Positions 32,995 to 43,000 of a stretch of DNA of 61,871 nt are shown here, in pieces (within the stretch, counting starts at the first letter, position 1; each line of letters begins with the position of its first letter). A program made the translations under genes and the position numbers. The notes below the pieces were generated by a model that was not told the DNA's origin, made no database searches, and was given only the letters and a program-made list of their open reading frames with translations. Where the stretch lies: the NCBI GenBank assembly GCA_902779355.1, contig CACZBF010000016.1, positions 1-61,871 of the forward strand, given 5' to 3'. This stretch comes from an uncultured Lachnospiraceae bacterium. Its GTDB lineage: Bacteria; Bacillota; Clostridia; Lachnospirales; Lachnospiraceae.

Positions 32995-34745
32995 ATGATC
33001 GCATCGTCCGAAAAATCTTTTTTAATACCTTTTTGGTACAGACCATGTCCGTACTTGCCAGCCTCATCAGTGCCACGGTCGACGGCATGGTCACAGGTTC
33101 GCTGCTTGGTGTTACACCCATGGCGGCCTACGGTTTTGTCACACCGATGATCAACGTGTATATGGCGCTCGGCGGCGCCTGCGGCACAGGCATTTCCACG
33201 GTGTGCGGCCGGATCGTCGGAGAAGGCGATCTCAAAAAAACGAACAAGGTCTTCTCCATCGGCATGGAATTTACGTTTCTGTTGTCGATCGCGGTGATGC
33301 TGATCACGATCTTTTTTGCAAAACCACTCGCGGTCATGTTTGGTGCAACCGGCGAGACGGTGCCGATGGCGGTTGATTTCCTGAGAGGGTACGGGCCGTG
33401 TGCACCGGCGATGTTTCTGGTCACGACGCTGATCGCCGTCCTACAGGTCGACGGGGACATGAAGCTCGTCTTCGCCTCCACCACAACCATGACGGTAGTC
33501 AATGTTGTATTTGACCTCTTAAACGGACTGGTCTTTCACAAGGGGCTTTTTGGCATGGCGCTCGCCACGACGCTCAGCTTTTATGCGGCGTTGGGTGTCA
33601 TCATGCTGCACTTTTTATCCAAGAACCGGATCCTTCATTTTTCCCTGACGAAGCTGAACGGCGCGGATCTTCTGGATATCGCAAGATACGGCCTGCCCTA
33701 CGCTTTGCAGCAATTATGCCGCGCCTTCCTTGTAATGTCTTTGAACTATGTCATCCTTTCCCTCGGGAACACGGATGGCGTTGCCGTGCTGACAGCCGTC
33801 ACTTCCGCCGGAAACCTTTGCATGACGGTCGGGACCGGAACCGGTCGAGCCGTCACGCTGGTGGGCAGTGTGTTCCGCGGCGAAAAGGACAAGGCTTCCA
33901 TCATGATGCTGCTCAAGGATTCCCTGAAGTACTCTCTGATCATGAACGGCGTGTTGTCCGTCGTGCTGTTCATCCTTTCCGGGCAATTAATGCCGCTGTT
34001 CCTGCAGGGCGGAGGCGATCTCACGGATATCGCCGTCAAAGCATTCCGCTGCTTTATCCTGTGTACGGTCTTCTACTCCTTCAACGTGGTGCTGAAGAGC
34101 CATTACCAGGCGGTGCGAAGAGAAGTCATGGTCTACGCCTATGTCTTTCTGGATAACTTCGCAAGCATTGCGCTTAGCGGGTTCGTACTGGGCCAGCTGT
34201 TCGGGCTGGACGGCGTATGGTTTTCCTACCTTGCCGGCGAGATCATCACGCTGCTCATCTTCAGCATCGTGATCCTGCTCAGGACAAAACGCGGTCCCAG
34301 TTTCCTGGAACGCGCTGCGCTCCTTCCTGCTGACTTTGACAAAGAGCCGCTGCTCATCTACGAAAAGTCGATCGGAAGTATGGAAGAAGTCATGGAGGCA
34401 TCGGAAGCAGGACGCACTGCCTGCAGAGAAGCAGGTTGCCCCGCGAAGATCGCAAACTATGTCTCGCTTGCCGTCGAAGAGATGGCCGGCAATGTGGTTC
34501 GGTTTGGATTCCGGGATAAGAAGCATTACAGCATCGACCTGCGGATCACGAAAAATCAGGAAGGCTGGGTTATGCGCATCCGGGATGACTGCAAGTCCTT
34601 CAATCCCATCGACTACGTCCGGCTTTTGAACGATGAAGATCCCGTCGCGCACATCGGCATCAAGATGGTGAACCGGTTAGCCGGACAGATGGATTATATT
34701 AACTCCATGAATATGAACAACTTGATTGCAAGTTTTCAGGGATGA
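32991..34745 (+). CDS. MATE-family transporter fused to a HATPase domain
   Basis: 584 residues. Residues 1-440 are a twelve-segment MATE transporter (GTGISTVCGRIVGEGD in the first half; GTGTGRAVTLVGSVF in the second). The last ~130 residues are a GHKL ATPase of the anti-sigma/SpoIIAB type: SLAVEEMAGNVVRFGF (N box), MRIRDDCKSFNP (G1-like) and HIGIKMVNRLA. Such domains bind ATP and often phosphorylate or sequester partner proteins. Fusing one to an exporter suggests switching of transport or signalling from transport. Substrate unknown. Translationally coupled to the GH3 gene. Confidence 0.85.
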   Translation: MNDRIVRKIFFNTFLVQTMSVLASLISATVDGMVTGSLLGVTPMAAYGFVTPMINVYMALGGACGTGISTVCGRIVGEGDLKKTNKVFSIGMEFTFLLSIAVMLITIFFAKPLAVMFGATGETVPMAVDFLRGYGPCAPAMFLVTTLIAVLQVDGDMKLVFASTTTMTVVNVVFDLLNGLVFHKGLFGMALATTLSFYAALGVIMLHFLSKNRILHFSLTKLNGADLLDIARYGLPYALQQLCRAFLVMSLNYVILSLGNTDGVAVLTAVTSAGNLCMTVGTGTGRAVTLVGSVFRGEKDKASIMMLLKDSLKYSLIMNGVLSVVLFILSGQLMPLFLQGGGDLTDIAVKAFRCFILCTVFYSFNVVLKSHYQAVRREVMVYAYVFLDNFASIALSGFVLGQLFGLDGVWFSYLAGEIITLLIFSIVILLRTKRGPSFLERAALLPADFDKEPLLIYEKSIGSMEEVMEASEAGRTACREAGCPAKIANYVSLAVEEMAGNVVRFGFRDKKHYSIDLRITKNQEGWVMRIRDDCKSFNPIDYVRLLNDEDPVAHIGIKMVNRLAGQMDYINSMNMNNLIASFQG

Positions 34746-34749
34746 AACG

Positions 34750-34892
34750 ATGGTGAGGGGAAAAGTGCCATGCGATGAAATCGCATGTGCACTTTTCGTG
34801 AAGAGGCGCTCTGACGTGCTAGCATGTCAGAGCGCCTCCTCATGCAAAGGTCACAATGTCACTTCGTGACATGTGACTTTTCCCCTCACCAT
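34750..34892. terminator. cloverleaf-like palindrome between convergent genes
   Basis: A perfect 17-bp outer stem (34750-34766 with 34876-34892) encloses three hairpins: ATGCGAT/ATCGCAT extended by GAAAAGTGC/GCACTTTTC, AGGCGCTCTGAC/GTCAGAGCGCCT (12 bp, 34804-34837), and TCACAATGTCAC/GTGACATGTGA. An alternative fold pairs the first arm alone. It lies between the ends of the MATE and CapA genes and ends in T-rich sequence, so it can stop transcription both ways, but it is far more elaborate than needed and looks like a repeat-family element. Confidence 0.7.
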
Positions 34893-34895
34893 TTT

Positions 34896-36197
34896 TCAAC
34901 CCTTCGGATAAAAATACCCGACATGGTCCCTGATCTCGATCTCACATCCGTACGGACGGCTTAAACTATTGAAATATTCCAGAGTCTCATCATCGTAGGA
35001 CAGTGCCGGGATGCCCCGCTCCGTCCGTTTCTTACCGAAACCGAGTGTGATCGGATAGAACCGGACTTCCGTGATGTTGCCGTCTTCGATCGTCCATCCG
35101 GCGAGAACGCTTCTCCAGATATTTTCACAGACCGGATAGCCTTGCGTATCGTCTTTGCTCCGGGAGGACATATACGCGCCGATCTTGGTCTCCTGCGGCA
35201 GCCCCTTCTTATAGAACGCGTCGTACGGCTGCATGGAGATGGTCTCCGTCTCAAAAATAAAATTCCCGAGACTATAGAGGATCAATCCCCCGTGATAAAA
35301 TTCAAAACCGCGCAGCTCATGCGGTCCATGGCCGATCACCACTTTTGCGCCCGCATCGATGCACGCTTTTGCTGCCGTCTCCATGAACTCCGGTGCGATC
35401 GTCATATCGTCAAGCTTCGGCTCATGGACGTGTAAGCTGACCAACGCAGCGTCGGCCTGCCTTGCCATTTCCTCCACTTCTCCCGTGATGCGCGCAAGAT
35501 CTTTTGGATCCGGCGCGGTTCGGACTTCGTTGACCTGGTCGAGCTCAAACTGATACTTCCCGAAGCTTTTCGTATTGTCCGGTTTCGGATTCAGGTATCC
35601 GAGACGGATGCCGTATTCCTCATAGGCATTGACGCAGGTGATTTCGGAAAGCTTTTTTACCGCATCAAAGTATTCCTCCGTCACATGGTATGTCGTCTGA
35701 AACCGCAGCGGATTCACGCCCGGCCGCCCCGTCACGGCACCGTTCTGCCCGCCCGCCGCGCTCGAAGCCGGGAACGTGGAACTCGCACTCACAAGTCCGA
35801 TGCGCGCTTCCTTTGTCTCCAGATAGCAGGCACGCGCAGCGTCAAAGAGGTTCGCGCCGGTACCGGAAAAAACCATGTCCCGCTCCTTCAGATGCCTGAT
35901 GGTTGCCAGGATCCCGCCTTCTCCGTAATCACCGGAATGATTGTTCGCGGTGCAGAAAAGGTTAAAGCCAAGCGCCGCCAGATCGTCCAGGCACGCCGGC
36001 TCCGCCATTGCCCAGGTCCCGCCGCTCTCCGCCGCAGGCGTCCCCTCCCTGTCGTGAAACGTCATCTCCAGGTTATTGAACGCAACGTCGTTTTCACAGA
36101 TCAGCTTTTTCAGCTCCTCATACCCCGGATAGCCATCCTTTGGAATCCTTCTGGTAATGAACGAATCTCCTGATGCGATAAATTGTGTTTTTCCCAT
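34896..36197 (-). CDS. CapA-family metallophosphatase-like protein
   Basis: 433 residues from the ATG at 36197 (GAAGGAGA upstream); the longer frame to 36266 lacks a ribosome site. The PGA_cap fold is shown by ASGDSFITRRI at the start, NNLEMTF, FCTANNHSGDYGEGGI and VIGHGPHELRGFEFYHGGLILYSLGNFIF. These are the metal and phosphate ligands of the calcineurin-like family that includes CapA of poly-gamma-glutamate synthesis. No signal peptide or membrane anchor is present, unlike capsule CapA, so a cytoplasmic hydrolase role is likelier. Substrate unknown. Confidence 0.8.
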   Translation of the reverse strand: MGKTQFIASGDSFITRRIPKDGYPGYEELKKLICENDVAFNNLEMTFHDREGTPAAESGGTWAMAEPACLDDLAALGFNLFCTANNHSGDYGEGGILATIRHLKERDMVFSGTGANLFDAARACYLETKEARIGLVSASSTFPASSAAGGQNGAVTGRPGVNPLRFQTTYHVTEEYFDAVKKLSEITCVNAYEEYGIRLGYLNPKPDNTKSFGKYQFELDQVNEVRTAPDPKDLARITGEVEEMARQADAALVSLHVHEPKLDDMTIAPEFMETAAKACIDAGAKVVIGHGPHELRGFEFYHGGLILYSLGNFIFETETISMQPYDAFYKKGLPQETKIGAYMSSRSKDDTQGYPVCENIWRSVLAGWTIEDGNITEVRFYPITLGFGKKRTERGIPALSYDDETLEYFNSLSRPYGCEIEIRDHVGYFYPKG

Positions 36198-36219
36198 GTT
36201 TGTCTCCTTCAAATAAAAT

Positions 36220-37065
36220 TTATGCCAACATGTATCCCCAGCGGTCGATCCGGTCTTTCGCATCAAACATCCACGCCGGATAAGTGTAGATCGGATCCTC
36301 TTCTTTCTGCATCACGATCCGCGTATTCGGACCGTATTTCTTTTTGATGGCAGCAGCGGCAGTGATCAGCAGTGCATCTTTCACTTTTTCCTCCGTGTCG
36401 GACAAAAAGAGCGGGTAGACGGTATTTTCAGATCCCGCAAACAGCACATAGGCTGTTTTCCCTTTGTACGCTGCGTAGATACAGATGTCGGGATCGATAT
36501 GATCCGTGGAATAGGGAATGAGCCGCAATCCCTCAGGCGAAGTGAGACACTCCGAAAGAATCTCGTTTTGGGCGTCCGCGGAAAACGCGCTGAAGGCTTC
36601 GAGATCGATCTTGTCGTCCGCTTTGCCGCCGCGTTTTTGTATCAGACTGACACCGGTCTCCCATTCATCCGCCAAAGGAATCCACTCCGAAAAATCCCTT
36701 TCTTTAAAATAGAGTTCTTCATGCAGGCAGATCTCGTCTCTGTCCTGCCTGGCATCAAAGCAGGCTGTAACGAAGTCGATCCCCGCTTTTTTCGCCCCTT
36801 CGATCACTTCGACCAGGAGCATCTCGCCGATGCCTTCTCCTCTGTATCCCTCTGCCACATAGAGCCAGTTCACATAGACCGTATCCTCGGATAAGCTTCC
36901 CACCAAAAGCCCCACAGGGAAGTCTTCCTCATCTCCGGTCCCGGGTATCGCCGCTGCATAAGCAAAATATTCCGGAAGCACGATCCGCTCCAGCATAAAG
37001 AAGGGATCCATCACCCCAAAAAAGGAGATCTGCGCCTTATCGATCTTTGCCAATTTGATATCCAT
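36220..37065 (-). CDS. GNAT-family acetyltransferase-like protein
   Basis: 281 residues. The N-terminal ~150 residues form a GNAT domain; the acetyl-CoA loop reads YVAEGYRGEGIGEMLL. The second half (about 155-281) has a similar length and strand pattern and may be a degenerate second GNAT fold, as in two-domain members. GGAGGG lies before the ATG. It lies 16 bp after the stop of the giant UbiB-like gene and 22 bp before capA, in one orientation, so these three may be cotranscribed. Substrate unknown. Confidence 0.75.
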   Translation of the reverse strand: MDIKLAKIDKAQISFFGVMDPFFMLERIVLPEYFAYAAAIPGTGDEEDFPVGLLVGSLSEDTVYVNWLYVAEGYRGEGIGEMLLVEVIEGAKKAGIDFVTACFDARQDRDEICLHEELYFKERDFSEWIPLADEWETGVSLIQKRGGKADDKIDLEAFSAFSADAQNEILSECLTSPEGLRLIPYSTDHIDPDICIYAAYKGKTAYVLFAGSENTVYPLFLSDTEEKVKDALLITAAAAIKKKYGPNTRIVMQKEEDPIYTYPAWMFDAKDRIDRWGYMLA

Positions 37066-37081
37066 ATCTCAAGATCCCTCC

Positions 37082-40000
37082 TTAACCATTGTTCTGTCTG
37101 ATCAGTTCCTTACGGTACTTCCACACATACGAACCCAGCTTATAAACCGCGGCCGTGAGGTTCGATCTGATCACGCTGCCCATCACATCCAGGAAGTTGT
37201 CCGGTCTTTTTTGTGTGTAAAGGTAGCTGTATTTTTCCTGGAGAAGCAACAGTTTTTTGAACCGGAGGGCGGCGCTGTTACGATAAGCATCTAAAAACTT
37301 TTTTCTCAGTTCCTTGAGCTCCTCGGTCTCTTCGCGTTTGACTTTGATGTCCCACTTTTTCGCAGGGTCTTCCTCTGCTTTTCTCAAAGCCACTTCTGTC
37401 TCTTTGCGCGTTTTTTCCAGAGGTTTGATCGCATCCACATAAGCATTATAACATTGTTGAAGTTCGTCTCCCTTACAATCCTTATCATCGAAAAGAGGCT
37501 GCAGTTCTTTCTCGATAAAGGATGGTTCTTCTTTCCCACCGGACTCGTTGCGTTCCCAAAACTGTGCTCCCATTTCAGTCAGCATTTCGACGGCGTTACT
37601 GAGCGGTCCGACGATCATAAAGTGCACCTCCTGCACCTTTTTGTATTCATCAAAAAGCGCGCGTTTTTTCTCTTCCAGCTCTTCCTTCGCAGCATTCGGA
37701 TTCTGTTCCTGGAAGCTTCTGAATTCCTGCAGAAGCGTTTCGTACTGTTCGGTCACGTTGGCTGCGCGCAGCTTCTCGGCCTTCTTACCAAAATCTTCCA
37801 GAGCTTCCTGAAACTCACTTTTCCAATACGAGGACGGATCATCCAGGATCCTTTTGAAATGATCTTTCGAGAAAATGTTATGTTTTTTGATGATCTCCAG
37901 GCATCTGTCATAATCGTTCTTCTTATCACCCTTCAGCAGATCCGTTCTCTGTTTCTTGTCCGTCACCTCCAGGATGGATCGGTAAAATGTATGCAGGAAC
38001 TCATAGTCATCCGGGATCTCTTTCATCGCGCGATAATCCGCCATATAGGTTTCTTCAAACTTGGCACGCTTACGCTCATCCGTACCATTCAGCAGCTTTG
38101 AGAAGGTCTTGTATTGCTCATCATCGGGAATCGCCATCCTTCGGTACTCTTTTCCAAGCTTGCCGGTTGTGATGGTCTTATCCCCGATCTGGTCATAATG
38201 GTAACGGATCACAAGCTCGGGATGCAGATTTGAATGGACGGGTTGTGCGCTGTCAAAAGCGACAAGATTCTTCTGAACCATTTCAATCTGCGCATTGATA
38301 TCTTCTACCGCATTCTGCAGACGCAGCTGACACTGGGAAAAGTTCTGGATCGCCGCCGGAAGCTGCAGTCCCAACTCCTGCGCGCGGAGAAGAGCTGCTC
38401 CGATGCGTTGTCCGGAATATTTGAAATCACCGAGTTTGAATACTTCCTGAAAGATCTGTCCCAGTTTTTCTCTGTTCCTCTGGTAGATCTGCTGGTGTTC
38501 GTTATCCTTGGGCAAAAGCGCATGATAGCCTGATCTGAATCCCTCCCAATCACCGACTGCCGCCGCGGAGATCATACGGATGATCTGCGTCTGCTGGTCG
38601 GATGTCAATGTTGTCGCATTACCGAAATCGATGACGGTGGCTTTTTCATCACTGACCATGATATTCCCGGAGTGAAGGTCGCCGTGGTAGAAGCCTTTTC
38701 CGAAGACGCCCTCCTGCACCCACTTTTTGGACAACTCGATCAAATGCTTCTGGCGCTTTGTCAGCTCCTGCAGTTTTTTTGCCAGCGCTTCACGGTCTTT
38801 ATGGAATTCTTTGATGTTATTTGAGGTAATCTTTATTTCATACCTGCCATAAGCATCCAGTTTGGGCTCATGGTCATCATTTTTATCGAGATATTTATCG
38901 AAGAGCGCGTTGATCTCCTTTTCCGAATCACGGATATACTGGTCCAAGGTAACGCCGGGCGCTCTTTCCATGACCATGACTGTCGGACTGGGTGCAATGA
39001 TATCGCTCAGTTTCACAGACTCTACACGCTTATCTTCTGAATTGTAGATCTCCCCTTTCTTTACGTTGGATGCCTCCATGGTAAGGTCCAGTTCTTCCTC
39101 GATCCGCTCGAGCATGCCTGCATAGGTGTCCTTCATACCGTGATTCTCATCCGTCTTCCCGGCAATTTGCAGCATGACCTTTTTTTCTCTGAGCATACGG
39201 TTTCTGACATCGGGACGGAGAAGCTTGATGACAACTTCCTTGCCTGTTTCCGGCAGACCCGGTCCGAAGAGCCTGCACAAAAATGCCTGGCCTACGGAAG
39301 CGGCGCCAAGGGATTGCTCGACCTGGATCTTTTTGATCTTGCCTTTTGAGCCTCTGACGATCGCCAACATCTGTGCCTGCACGATCTTTTCGGGAATCGG
39401 AGACAGGTTGCTCTTCATATCTTCCACGGCGCTCTTAAGCTCAGGCGGCAGCATGGCTGTAGGCATACCTTGAAGAAGTTTTTGTAAGAGGGGACCCGCG
39501 CCCTTTAAAAATCCACCGATGTAATTTTTTGCAACGGCGCTGTCCAGCGCGTTCTGCATTTTTTTCTCATCACTGCTCAAAAAAGCAGCCTTCAACTCGA
39601 GGCTTTTCGCGCCCCGGATCGCTGATGCGAGCATGGCACGCTTATCCTGCGGTTTTACATCCTTGAAGTAGTTGAAAAAAACGAGCTTGATAAACTTACC
39701 CTGTCCTCTGTCACCGGTAGCAGTCTGCGCAATGATCCGATTCAATTTCCTTCCGCCGGCCTCAATCCGCTCTTTCTTATCCTCTTCTGTGATCCCAACC
39801 TCCTTCGGATCCTTGACCTCTTCTCTGAGAGACTGCGCCACTTCCTGCACTGCCGGCATCAGCTGTTCCAAAAGAGCATCCGTATCCGAGTCGACCAGTC
39901 CTTCAAACTTTGTCCTGACCGCATCGTTACTGCGGACACCGTTCTTTTTATCTTCAGGCTGTTCCGCATTATGATCCTTTCGGATGTCATATCCATTTTT

Positions 40001-43000
40001 GTCCGCCAGCAGTTCTCCAAATTGCCCGATCGCAGCTTCGAGCTTCTTTTTGGCTGCATCAAACTTTTTTCGCTCCTCCTTATTCTCCGGCTCCGGAAGA
40101 TCCTTCAGAAAGTCGCGGATACATCCGGGCTTATACATGCACTGAATCATACCGCCGGAGTGTTTCTTTAACAGTTTGCAAAGTGCGGTTTTCAGTGCTG
40201 CATCGTCATGGGCATTGTCAAGAATGGAGGCATGTGTGAGCAGATCCTGGAACATTCTCTTGGGCTGCTCGTCATATCTGTATTCTGTGTTCTCATCTTC
40301 GCCGAACATTTCCTTTGCCAGATTGATCGTCGTCTCCTGGATCGAATTGACGGCCTGTGTCACGGCATGATCAATCTCTTCTTCCATTTTTGCAAGTTCC
40401 TGGAGATCAATGAGCTGATTTGTCGCCTGCGCATTCTGATCCTGCGCATTCTGTGGCGGGAGAAGCTGCGAGATCGCATTTACGGCACTGTTGACCATAT
40501 CACCGCCGGTGATCAGACTTTTCAGACGCTTGACCTGAGCTTCCTTTGTTTTATCCCTGCACTGATCCAGTGTGTCCTGGATTGTTTTTCCGACTTTCCC
40601 TGTTTTCAGAAGCGAGGTAAGCGCTTTTGTGATCTGTTCTTTGATCCCACCCGTGGTCCCGTTTTTGAGAGATTCGATCGACTCTCCCGGAAGAGGAAGG
40701 TGCCGGAGGACTTTTGGCAGCAGATCCTCATACACTGCCAGTTTTGCGACAACATCGGCGTGTTTTTTCACCACCTCAAGCAGGCGCATCCCGGGCTTCG
40801 CTGCGAGCTCGTCCGCTTGCCATGTCTCTTCGGAAAAGATAATGTCGGAGACAAAGTTCCTGACGGCAAGTTCGTCCGGAGACCACTCTTTTTCCTCGAT
40901 CAGATCCTGTTTGAAAAGTTCTGTCTTTTTTTCTTCTTTCTTTTGCTCTATGCGGTATTCCACCACTTCCTTCAGGTCATCGGCAGAGATGTTCTGCGCC
41001 ATGCGCATGATCTCAAGCGCTTCTGCGCCGTTGATGCGAGCCGACTGATACTTCTTCCGTACAGCTTTCCTGACGGCTTCCCCTGTCATGGTACCGTTGA
41101 CGAGCTCATTGCTGTAATGCCTAAGGTCACTTATGAGAAGGTGCGAAAGCTCCTCCGTGGTACACTTTGCTTCCCGGGAAAGCACATTGATATAAAGCGA
41201 TCTGAGGGTCAGAACATCGTCATTGGCATCTGCTTGGTCCGCATCCTTCAATACGTTGTTTCTCTCGTTTTTCCCGTATAGATCGGTATTTTGGGTGATG
41301 CTCTGTTCGATCTTGGATGCCAGAAAGCCGGCACCGAAGGAGAGAGGAACCTGCTTATGATCCATGACGATATACAGATCATTGTTCTCCTTCTGTACCA
41401 GCGTAAATGTCGTGGTCCCTATGGAAACATCCTCCACATAAGCCTTCCCTATTTTGAAGGTTTTTAAGACATCCTTCACGTGGGCGATGTCTTTGGCTTT
41501 TTTATCTTTTTTGCCGCTGATGAGTTTTGAAAAATCATCCCGCAGCATAAAGGAAGACAGCACCAACTGCTCCTGAGCACTAAACTCAAGCAGCAGCTGA
41601 TCCTGTTCCTCGACGGTTTTGTCTGAAAAGAGTTGGGATCTTTCAAAAACCGCCTTTTGATAAGGTGGTTTCTGGCAGCCTATGAGTCTCTCCACGTGAG
41701 CTTCAATCTCAAAGTTTTGCTCAACAAAAAGGGATTTGGCCGCCTGGAATCCTTTCGCGAAACGTGATTCCGGGAACTTTTCTACTACGCTCTGCATGCC
41801 GTCGATCTTTGTCTGATCCGCGAACAGGTTTTTTATCGTTTTGGCCATAAACCTATAGCCACTCATTTTGGAGTTGTGAATGAACCCCGACCCTTCCACA
41901 CCATTTTGGAGAGCCGAATTTTCGAACTCCTTCAATTTCCGAAGATTCTCTGCCAGTATCTTCAGGTTTTTGATGCCGTCCTTCAGATCAGGATCGTTCT
42001 GATTCAGATCGCTCTGATTTACGAGATCATCCAAGCCTTTACTTCCCATGCAGGAAAGCTCTTGCAGGAGAGCCATATTTTCGACATCGAGCTTCATCTT
42101 TTCGACCCGCTCAATGAGCTGCTCCTTTTCTTCTCCCCCTTTTCTTCTTTGTGCATCTGCTGCCATCGTAAAGGCCAGCTCCCGTTTCTTAAGCGCAAGC
42201 TCTGTATCATTTACAAGCGCGTCCAGGGGATTCTCCTGCGTTGCAACCTTCGAGATGAGCAATGCAGCGATCGGGATGATCAGTTGCTTCTGATTCGCAA
42301 TGCCCTTGTATGTCATGTGATCACCACTGATGATCGTAGCCATTGTGTAAACATCTTCTAATTGGGAAAAGAGCATATCTCTCAGCTTCCCTGTATCGTA
42401 CATCACCACCTTGTCCAGCTGCTCCTGCGTCAATGCTGTGACTTTTGTGCCATATTGACCTGCCTCTTCTATGATGGACACGAGCTCTTCGCGGGTGTTT
42501 TCGACGCGCTCTTCCTGGGTATTTGACAGAGAAACCGCTTCCAGCTTCGTGCCGATATACCTATCCACGGTTTTCGCCAGGGCTTGTCGGATCATCGGTG
42601 CATTCTCTTCGGGCTTCTCTTTTTCGCAGGCCGAAGGTCCGCGCAGGATGGAAGTGACAAGGGAGTCCTCTTCCGCGACCATATCGCGGATCTCTTTGAC
42701 CGCAGCCTTGGAAAGCGGCGCAGACTCAAAGGCGGCATTGTCTATCCCGAGCCTTGCACGTATGCGGACCTCCAAATCCTTACTGATCAGGTAGCTTCCA
42801 TTCTTGTTTTTACCAATGCTTTCCTTTACAAGTTCGACCAGCCTCTCCTTGACCTTACGGTTCTCAATAGTCTCGCTGTCCGATGTCGCATCTGTAAGCC
42901 CGGTGCCCGAAAAAGTGACGAAACCGTTCAGTTCGCCCCTAAGGATGGCTCCAAAATCACTCCACTTGAGGTTCTCCGGTGCAGGCGTGTTTGCGTCGGT

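Noticed and set aside
40208-41281. A 357-codon plus-strand frame antisense to the UbiB-like gene
   Set aside because: Shadow frame caused by codon bias of the opposite strand.
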